This document shows positions 55,331-64,000 of a stretch of 64,000 nt of DNA, in pieces. The DNA is from Alligator mississippiensis (taxonomy: Eukaryota > Chordata > Crocodylia > Alligatoridae): contig NC_081831.1 of assembly GCF_030867095.1 (NCBI RefSeq), positions 19,816,001 through 19,880,000 of the forward strand, in the 5' to 3' direction. Made by a program: the position numbers and the translations under genes. Under the pieces are notes generated by a model. That model was given only the letters and a program-made list of their open reading frames with translations. It was not told the origin of the DNA and did not search any database. Each line of letters begins with the position of its first letter. Position 1 is the stretch's first letter.

Positions 55331-55642
55331 TCAGGGCATTAAATGGGCAGCCTCCTACCTAGAAACAAGTTTCCAGTCCCAACAAAGGCGTGGCAGAAGA
55401 GTCAGGTGGTCAGGCTTGCTATCTGTGCTGGGTGGCTTGGGAAACATGTATTGAGTCCCTTTTATCAAGGGAAAGCTTTCAGTGTGGACAGCATTTTGTT
55501 CAACGCAGCATTTATTGTTCCAAACGTATTGCAGACAGATTCAGTAAGTGAAGTTGTGAGGGACATTCGGGCATTGAAAAATGTAAAAGAATCCTACAAG
55601 GGAGACTGCAGATGGAAGGTCCAAAATGAAAACATGTTTTCA

Positions 55643-56822
55643 ATTTGGCAGGCAATTCTTTCAGGTGGAGGGCCGCTTACCAAGTTTTGGTAAACTGTCA
55701 AGAGCCACATGGGTAGCCCTGCCCCTTGACAAGTGCCCTACCCTGTGGTTGCCATCTTGGGACTGAAGTCCCACCCCCTAACCCCTGACCTTTGTCACCA
55801 GAAGTCCCTCCCCTTGCCTCTGAAAGTACTCCTTTCAGCAAGGGGTTTTGCCATCTCGGAACCAGAAAAATACCAAATTATATTCTAAAAAGCGAACATC
55901 TAAAACATTCTTTAATTTGATTTAAAAAAAATATTTTTGCCCTGGTTTACATGTGTTAGTGTAGTGTACACAGAGGTGATTGCACAGTAGCTTAAAATAA
56001 AGTCTTATTCTTGTATGTGGGAGGGTGGGTCATGGGAAACTGGTGCCACCTTAGTTAGGGGGGACATATGCCCCACCCCATGACCAGTCCCACCGACAGG
56101 GGGGGGGTGTCCCCCACCACTGATCCTGCTGACTAGGGAAGGGGGGTCCCCCACAGCCAATCACTGCAGCCAATCACTGAAGCCACTTCTAGGAGTGTCT
56201 GCAGTGATCAGCCGGCACTTGCAGGGGGGCCATCAGTGCTCCCACCTGCCCGCCCCCCACCCGTCCATCACCTAAGCAGCGAGTGCAGCGGTAAGGGAAT
56301 AAACCAGCACTCTTGGGGGGGGTGCGTGCGTGTGTGGATACATAGGGTGTGAGGGGCTTGAGGGGGGCTGTGTGGGGGAAGGGTGGCTGGGGTGTTTGAG
56401 GAGGTGTGGGTGGGGGTCTGTATGTATGGCAGTGTGAGGGGAGGTGTGGGTGCATGTGTATGGTGGGGTGTTCATGTGAGACTCATCCTATGAGCACACA
56501 CACACTCTGCCCCTGCCTGTGCGAACGCATGCACCCTTGTACTGGTGCAGCCCCGTGCTCCCCGGTCCGGCCATGTAGGCAGGAGCTATGTGGTCCTGGA
56601 GCAGAGCAGGGGCAGGAAGCGGAGAAATAGATGGGGTGGGTGGGGCTGGGCCCCTGCCTTCTGCTGCTGGCTCCCCCTAGATCCTATTGACCCTGGCTCC
56701 TGTCATTTTTGACAGGCAGCCAGGAGCAGATAAATCTTTTCTAAATTTTTAGGGGTCCTGCAGGCCAGATAGAATGGCCTGGTGGGCCGGATCCAGCCCT
56801 TGGGCCATATTTTGCCTGCCCC
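55643..56822. mobile_element. hAT-like element interrupted by a GC-rich repeat
   Basis: The left part (CAATTCTTTCAGGTGGAGGG, then CCGCTTACC) and right end (GGGCCATATTTTGCCTGCCC, then CTG) match the ends of the 157-bp element at 19684. The middle includes the GC-rich repeat copy 2. Confidence 0.6.
56031..56330. repeat. GC-rich interspersed repeat, copy 2
   Basis: It begins CATGGGAAACTGGTGCCACC and shares several phrases in order with copy 1 at 15769. The right border is blurred by a GT-rich simple stretch (about 56320-56480). Confidence 0.6.
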
Positions 56823-59373
56823 TGATCTATGGGATGCAAGGGTATCTGAGCCAATGGGAGCAACATGGAGATGCTATGCAGATCTAACACTTATAAAGCA
56901 TTCACAAAGACAAATTGAAACCTTTTAGAACTGCAACACGTCTTTATGCTTCATGTGTTTGAACTCCGTTTGTGGTGCCTGGATGTGTTTGGGAGGAAGG
57001 TGTGTGTTGAAGCTCTGCAAATTGTTATCTTTACCTATTCTGGAAGGTGTTTGGGGAAGGGTCTTGTTCCTTGCAGGATCTGCCCCTGTTGGAGCAATCT
57101 GCAGCAGCTCTCCCTAATAGAAGCTTGTTTGTCTCTCTTACTTTCAATAACAGCTATTATAGTTTCTGGGCTCAGGATGTCTTTGACTTGTTGATTGAGC
57201 TAGCAAACAACACAGTCACAGATCTGCAGAGCCAACTGCACATGCTCAGTATCCAGCACGTGGGTAATTAAATTGCAAATGTAAGTGCCCAACTGCCATT
57301 TAGACAACTGGAAAACTGTTTTCTGCCCTTAGTGTCTTGTCTGCAAGTATTGTGAGTTGGTTGTTGCAGTGCAATGACAGTTGTTGCACTGCAGGTACAG
57401 TGCAATCACACTGCAGCTGTACATCTGAATGCCTGTAATTTCCACTAACCTTCATGTTAACCACATGATTGAATTTTGGATTCTACCTGTTCTCATACTG
57501 CACAGTAATTGTGTACTTTCTGATACATACATCTAGTACAGATTCAAATAAATAGAAAGACGTCACTGCACTGTCATCGCAGTACAACTGCAGTGCAATT
57601 ACAGCTACTATTTGCAAATGGAACTGTAATTTCTAATGTTCACAATAATTAAATAATTTGAGAAAAGCTACTCATTGCACATCTGCTTCTTTGGAGGTAA
57701 TGCTATTGATTTCAGTGGACCTATTCTTGATTTGTCCTGGTGTAAGCAAGAAGAGAGGCAGGCCTCAGAGTTTTGTGGCAAAAATGCATCTGGGACTGTT
57801 TTGTACATTTAGGGCCAGATCCCCAGCTGGCATTAATCAGCATAGCTCTGGGGAAGATAATTTATACCAGCTGGGGTTCTGACACTTTCATCTGAAAACA
57901 ACAGAATACATAGATTTATAAATTATTTGCAGGAGGAGCTGTACTGTCTATGCAAACTGTCTGCCCATGTACCTAGCAGGGCTGAAGCCCTTGGACAGCA
58001 CTGCAGCAGAGTTTCCAAATAATAATATTAACATAATCTTTCAATTGGGGCCAGAGAGAATATTTAGCCTGTAAATATACCAGTCCTTGCACTGCAGGCT
58101 GGTGTATCATGCATATGCTAATACAAAAAAACTTACAAAAAGCTAACCTAAGATTAATATTAATGAAAATTCTTGAACATATACTGTTGGTTAGGTCATA
58201 AATAATTCACTCAATTGAGTGCTTGATCCTCATTTAGAACTTCTATACTGTCAAAGTTGTTGTATCAGAAAGACGGGTGTAGTGTCTGGGCATCTCCTAG
58301 CAGTGCATTGTATAACGTGCCCAACATCTGCCACATGTGGTTCTTTCCCATTTCTCTGAGGGAAAAGATTGCATCTAGAACAAGTAGATCAAAGCACCAA
58401 TTATTTTTCATGGGAATTTTTTTTTCTAAACTTCCCATGAAAATATCACTTTTTTGACAAAAATTTATTGTTTCGTTAGAGAAAGGTAGAAATGTTTAAT
58501 TTGCAAAGTCTGGAAATGTATTGAAAATTAGTAATTTTAATGATCTGCTTACTGCTTTTTCTTTAAAAAGTGGAAAATTGCAAGCAAAAAGAAAATGTTT
58601 GTTGTGGTTGTAACTTTTTTTTTCTTGAAAAAATTTTTAGGTACAAATGTCTCATCCCAGGCTAGAATACATATCTACCTGCACCTGAACTTGACACAAG
58701 TTTGCGTGGAAACTCTGAGGGGATGAACTGTATAATGCCACCACCTATCTCAGAGGTTTTCCAAAGAGAGCATAGATATAAGATTATTATGGACAGCGGG
58801 GTTTAACTACTGGAGATAGAAGTGCCTTATTGGTGTGGTGGTAATCTTGTTGATCCAGGTGTGAGAAAAGCAGAGTTCAAACATTTGTAGTAACTGGACA
58901 TATTATTTGGTCCAATATAGCAGCATATGGGCCTTTATCTTCATTGCAGAGTTGCCATGAGTGATTAGCCTGGCCTGGGTGTGAGTAGCTTCAGCAGAAG
59001 CCTTATATGAGTTACTGTGTTCCTGTACTCACTAGTGTGTATTGCTGAGACTTCTTAGAGGACATTTTATAGTTCTTTGTGCTGCAGTGAATTAAACTAC
59101 TCTTTGCTTCTATCCCAGTAAACTGTTGGAGAATTTGGAGAAAACAGTGAGAAGACTTTAAAGGGCTATTGGCACTCAGAGGATTTAGCCTGTGTCATCA
59201 CTGGCACATGAGCAGAATACCAGCAGAACTCAGACTACTACCTACATCCCATGATGGGCCAGTCCGCATGGGTTGGAAATAACCCAAACATTGATGAAAG
59301 GTGTTTCTGTACAAATGAAAGGAAGGCTAGGGGCAAAACCTGAATACAAGCCCACTTCCAGTAAAGATGTTCC
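56823..59373. other. Gene-free stretch
   Basis: Mixed, mostly AT-rich. About 57365-57600 has several GCAGTGCAATCACA / CACTGCA repeats in both orientations, perhaps an old palindromic element. About 57810-57885 (GGGCCAGATCCCCAGCTGGC; ATTTATACCAGCTGGGG) is a palindromic MITE remnant. No exon is supported. Confidence 0.4.
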
Positions 59374-59381
59374 CTAGTAAT

Positions 59382-60104
59382 TAGGGCTGTGCAAAGCTTC
59401 GGTCCCTGATTCGATTTGGTGGAGATTTGGCCCGATTTGGTGGCTGAATCTCCAAATCTGAATTGAATCAGGGGACCCTTTAATCTCTCCAAATTGAATT
59501 GGAACCCTCCAAATCAACTTGGAGATTTGGACATAGAGACAGCTTTAAATGTTTTTTTCTATATACCTCTGGGTAGCAGGCAGCTCCTGAGTGCTGTGAT
59601 GCTGGGGCGCATGAAGTGTCCCACAGAAGCTGTGCCGGGGAGCACACTGGGGGCCCCATAGTGCCCCTCTGACTTGGTTACTGGTGCCTCCTGGGTCTGG
59701 GGGGGACCTGGAGGACCCCTTTGGCTGATTGCCAAACCGGGGGGAGGTGCGGAAGGACTCCCTGTACACTCCCCAGCAGACCCGGAAGTGGACCGGAAGT
59801 ACTTCTGGTCCACTTGCAGGTTCACCGCCGAGCATGTGGAGGGCCCCCCATACCCCTGTGGGACGCTTCATGCACCCCAGCATCACAGCGTTCACAAACC
59901 TTGCTGGTACCTCAGGTTATGTAGAAAAAAACTTTTAAAGCTGTGTCTGTGTCCAAATCGCTGATTCTCTGAATCAGCATTGAATCTTCAGATTCAGATT
60001 CAGCTGAATAGAATCAGGGACAGTGATCCGAATCAACAAATCGAATCACTGCCCCTGATTCAGGCTGAGTCTGAATTGAATAGGGCCCACTTCACATGTT
60101 CCTA
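59382..60104. mobile_element. hAT-like non-autonomous element, copy C
   Basis: 723 bp. It starts TAGGGCTGTGCAAAGCTTCG and ends TTCACATGTTCCTA, with a perfect 8-bp duplication CTAGTAAT at 59374-59381 and 60105-60112. It shares the GATTCG-type arms with copies A and B, but its core is shorter and different (CGGAAGT-rich inverted phrases near 59780-59810). Confidence 0.87.
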
Positions 60105-60178
60105 CTAGTAATATAAAATGATCTTATGGTCCTTCTTATCCTTAATCTTTGAACTGACTTGTCTTCATTTCTTGGCTA

Positions 60179-60363
60179 GGGACAGAAATTACACATAAAC
60201 TGGTTTAAGTGATCAGACACTGGTTTAAACCTGTAACAGAACAGAAGTTCAGTGCACATAAACCTTTTTCAAAATGGATTAAACTGGTTTAAAATAAACC
60301 TGGTTGAATTTCATATCAGACTTAACTGATTTGGGTTAAGCCAGTTTATGAAATTTCTGTCCC
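60179..60363. mobile_element. Short MITE with GGGACAGAAATT ends (185 bp)
   Basis: It starts GGGACAGAAATTACACATAA and ends with the inverse of GGGACAGAAATTTCATAAAC. The interior is rich in CTGGTTTAA. No target duplication is evident. Confidence 0.75.
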
Positions 60364-61614
60364 AGACCCCTTCCTGGTTCAAGTTAAATCCAATCCCCCA
60401 GCATGCTTTGCAGCCCTGAGCTGGGCTGGGCTGTACTGACTGCTTCAGCAGAGAATGGTTGTTGGGGGGTGGGGGGGAGAAGGAAAAGGCGGGAACTGCC
60501 CCCCCGACAAACCCTGGTAGGGGTCTGGGGCTGGGGAGGGGGGTTAAACTCCCCTTCCCCTGAGTACAGAGCTGCCCCGCCCTACTAAACATACTGTTGG
60601 CTGCTACTATGGACTAGAAATCCCAGAGACACCTGGAAGCAGGAAGAAGAAGTGATAAGCACCCCGACAGAGTCCTGCTGCTGTGATTCAGGACTGCAAA
60701 TCCCAGAGACCTTGGGGGCAGCAGAAAGCAGAAGCGAACACACAGCCCATGCTGGCTATGTACCAGAGAGTCGTGCTCTAGTGCCCCCGGCTTCTGGCCT
60801 GAGCCACTGCAGGCATGTGGCTGCATTTCCTGAATCAAAAGTAAATGTCCAGTTGTTTCTCAGTTTAATGTCTGCAGTTTAGACTAACCTGCAAAGACTG
60901 AATCGATTCAGCCTTGGGCTTTTTGACTCTCTGTATTTAGCACTACACAGCAAGAAGCTCTCTGTTAATCTCAGAGTCATAGTTTCTTTGGCCCACTAGC
61001 TGGCAGTAGTGCTCTGTTCATTAACTCCTGTATGTGGATCTTTCTAGCTTTAATTTCATTATGTACTACTTCAGGTCTTTTTCATCCCACAGGCTGAAAG
61101 CACAGTTCTTTGCTTGCTGCTTGGCTGCTCCACTGACAGGTCCTCAGATGAATCATCCAGCTCGACAGCTGGCTGTGATTGTAGCCAGTATTATCATTTT
61201 GTGATCTTAATTCATGTTAATATTTTGCCTGGGAATCAGTCCATCTGTGTTCAGCCCCCAGCTGTATTTTGTTGAGAAAGAATAGGGCAACTGTGTACAG
61301 CATGTTTCTACACATGAAAAGCAACCATGTGCCTTCAGTGGCTTTTAATTTACAGTACAGAAAAACAACAGCATGAGCCAGTAAAAGTCAGAGGGCACAG
61401 CATGAACGTCTCTGTCTGACAAACTGCAGCAGCTCTGAAGCCAGCTTGGCTGCACCTGTGTACATAGGGAAAGCACTTAGAAACCCCCTGCCCCCGTCAT
61501 ACCTCAAAGCAAAGACAATCAAAATGAGTCCCTTTTAAAAATCTGCTGACAAATTTTCCACAAAAATGTGTGTGTCATTTTTCCCTTGGTCAGCCATGAT
61601 TTTACTCTCTACAA
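60364..61614. other. Gene-free stretch
   Basis: Two short related phrases, ACTAGAAATCCCAGAGACAC (60612) and ACTGCAAATCCCAGAGACCT (60692), suggest a small tandem duplication. The rest is unassigned. Confidence 0.35.
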
Positions 61615-61796
61615 AAGTGGTTTTCAACCTTTTTTCATTTGCAGACCCCTTTTGAAATTTCAAATGGAGGTGCAGACCCCTTTGAATTGTAAGTGTGGGT
61701 ATTCACATGCTTTTGATTATAGTTATCTTTCACAGACCCCTTAAGTATAGTCTGTGGACACCCAGGAGTCTACAGACCAAAGGTTGAAAACCATTG
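61615..61796. mobile_element. Charlie-like hAT element, 182 bp
   Basis: The ends AAGTGGTTTTCAACC and GGTTGAAAACCATTG are inverse of each other and match the Charlie-type CAGTGGTTCTCAACC. The flanks CTCTACAA (61607-61614) and CTCTACAT (61797-61804) are an 8-bp duplication with one change. The interior holds GCAGACCCCTTT repeats. Confidence 0.85.
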
Positions 61797-61804
61797 CTCT
61801 ACAT

Positions 61805-64000
61805 AATCACTTAGGCTGCTTACAGATGTTTAAAAAAATGGCACTTTAAACTTGGCACACCTGGATCAAGCCCAGCACATGCACAGCAGAGGTATCGGGT
61901 TATTTTGACCTGGCTTGCCCAATGTCTGTATAAATCAGGCACTTCACTGGGACTTTTGGTGCTTTTCTCTATTGGTTGATTGAATCAGGTTTAGATAAAA
62001 GTGCCAAAAAGCCCCACCAAAGTGCATCATCTATACAGGCACTGTGGAGCTGGGTCAAACTAATGTGCTGTGGTTTTTGTTTTGTTTTTTCATACCTATG
62101 AGCAGCCTAAGAAATAGGCTATCTCTAGAGAGCACCCCATAGTAGTGGGTAGGGTATAACTATCCACCCAAGACTTCTTCCTTTCTTTAAGAGGGAAGTC
62201 ATTTACTACTGGCTACAGCAGCAGAAAGCTGCCTGCCTGCCTGTTGGTGGTAGTTTGGACAGATCGGGCTGCAATAATACCAGTAATGGTTCCTTTATTG
62301 CCTTTGCTGAAGCTGTTCAGTGAGGAGGGGATTCTGTTGTTCAAATAATAAAAATAAAGGTGTTGTGCCAAAAGGTATATGTACTTTGGTAGCTGAGAAG
62401 TGAGGTGATCCCCACAGCATTTCTGAAGCCACAGCTCCTTGGGGTCCTACTGGTCTACAGAGATTGTTCCAGTTGTCATTCTGGGCCAGGCCAGGTGCAA
62501 ATCAGCCCAGCTAATCAGATCTTTTCCCTGTCCCTTCCCCCAGCCCCTCCCCAGAGCTACTAAATGAATACAGGACTTTACATTTTGTCACAGGACCCCC
62601 ATGACAGGAACATGGAATTTGAAGCAAAGTAATAGGCTCTGGCATGACTCCGGGCCCAATCCTCCTCTGACTAAGGTCAATGGGAGTATTTGACATTGAC
62701 TTTGGGGCAATATTGGACACAAGATTTTACCCATTCTACCTTGTTTTCATGTGGAGAAAAATAGCTTTATACAGGTCTAAATGCATTTGTCCTGAAGTTA
62801 ATTTTGATAAAACAAGGGAAGCCTCACCAGGAGGCTGTAGTGGTGCACTTAACTGCCTCACTTTATCACTGCAGGAGAGCAAGAGACTGATCTTGTTGTC
62901 AGTCTTATCAGTGCAAATGGCAGCAATTCCACAGAAGTCAATTTATCCCCAGTTAGATGAGTGTAAATGGAATTAAACAGGCCAATGGATTTAAGTCCTG
63001 CTGTAAATAATCAGCAAAAATAGTGTGTGGGAGGGAGGAAGTAGATACAGCTTGACTTAATGAATATTCCTCTCTCACAAAATTCAACATGGTCATTATC
63101 TTTGCAAGCCCAGAAATTTTTTCTGTCCTGTCTCCTGTAGTCCCTTCCTTAACTGCACTTTCTTTTGTACTTGAATCCCTTTCCATCCCTATACATCTTA
63201 TTGAATTGGTTCGAATAACATCCCAGGTGAAGGTCAAAAGAGAGGTTTATTAGCAAAGCAGTTGCAGGTGAAGTGGGGACAGGACTTGGAATAGCAAGGG
63301 TGCTGCAAGAGAAGTCTAAGGTGCATTAACAGAGCTGTAGAGTGGGGGAAAAGGGAGTGGAATAGCAGAAGATGTTGTTAACAACAATTAGGCTGTGTTA
63401 TCAGTGCTGAGGAGCACACAGAAGGAGTGGAATAGCAGGGGTCCTGAAGGTTGGAGTTGAGATGCATTGGAAATCTATGTGAAGGAACCATGTTTGGTGG
63501 CTACCTGCATTACGTTCCAGTTATATTCCCATTTACAGCCAAATAAATCAGGAGTGACTGCAGTGTAGCCGATGGATTACTCCAGATGTAACTGAAATCA
63601 GAATCTGGGCTTTCTTCTGTAGGAGCTACTGCTCTCAATCTCCCTCTCACAAGCACCAAATCGATATGTGACTTCTAAAACTATGTTGCAGAATGAAAGT
63701 GCCCTGTATAGGATCTGCTACAGGTTTTTTCTGTCTTTCCAGATACCTGTTTAGTTCTAGAAGATTGAATCAAAGGAGGAAAGCGGAAGGGGATTTGATT
63801 TCTCTTGGTATAGAATTAATGACATATCCTTGGGTTGATTTTTTTTTTTAATGCTCTTTTTAATTTTAGCAGAATTCTAATAGCAGGGGATTTGTATAGT
63901 TATGGAAAACAGTCAGAGATGCAGACAATAGTCCAGGGGTTATAAACAGCCTTTGAAGAAGTAGTTTTTAATCATGGAAGGTCAGGATGCATCTGTTTTC
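61805..64000. other. Gene-free right edge
   Basis: AT-rich. Remnants of a palindromic MITE family (GTCAATGGGAGTATTTGACA near 62670; AACTGAAATCAGAATCTGGG near 63590). No exon or RNA gene is supported. Confidence 0.35.

Noticed and set aside
57047-57271. 74-codon frame with hydrophobic parts (plus strand)
   Set aside because: Possible exon-like look, but no acceptor/donor pair or family match could be found.
1-64000. CRISPR arrays, operons, phage or plasmid features
   Set aside because: No regularly spaced repeats and no bacterial genes. Spliced vertebrate exons show a nuclear animal genome.

Overview
This window looks like nuclear DNA of a crocodilian, or a closely related reptile. It holds many truncated CR1 LINEs whose 3' ends carry runs such as CTATGAATCTATGAATC or TTCATAGTTTCATAG. 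It also holds several hAT-type DNA transposons, faint MIR-like SINEs, and vertebrate genes with GT-AG introns. There are no operons, CRISPR arrays or bacterial features. I could not run searches. Gene names rest on recalled family sequences, and exon borders on splice sites, reading phase and family alignment.

Three protein-coding genes lie on the minus strand in the same direction. (1) 3561-7695 holds the first four coding exons (326 codons) of an F-box/WD-repeat gene, best matched to FBXW10. They include the whole F-box, and the WD40 part must lie beyond the left edge. (2) 18012-27156 is a complete nine-exon cytochrome P450 of family 2 (496 aa, closest in recollection to CYP2K/CYP2W). All phases close, but the I-helix motif is unusual. 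(3) 36351-47933 is a complete four-exon aquaporin of the AQP8 type (262 aa) with both NPA boxes.

The rest is introns and intergenic DNA rich in repeats. One apparently functional tRNA-Gln(CTG) lies at 2515-2586, with a Pol III terminator and then a CR1 tail right behind it. A degenerate tRNA-Arg-like copy with a shifted anticodon lies at 16749-16821. A long CR1 copy at 12474-16740 was split by an LTR (14555-15625) and by a GC-rich repeat (about 15769-16154). A fossil Ty3/Gypsy piece sits next to it. The right third (48-64 kb) has no gene I can support.

The clearest unexplained structure is a family of three non-autonomous hAT-like elements (19874-20885, 49268-50285, 59382-60104). Each is flanked by a perfect 8-bp target duplication, and two carry a very GC-rich core. 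Also notable are a young CR1 only 18 bp from the 3' splice site of P450 exon 6, the P450 I-helix in which the acidic residue and following Thr are replaced, a 238-bp foldback element 67 bp from an aquaporin exon, and a G27-A10 homopolymer.
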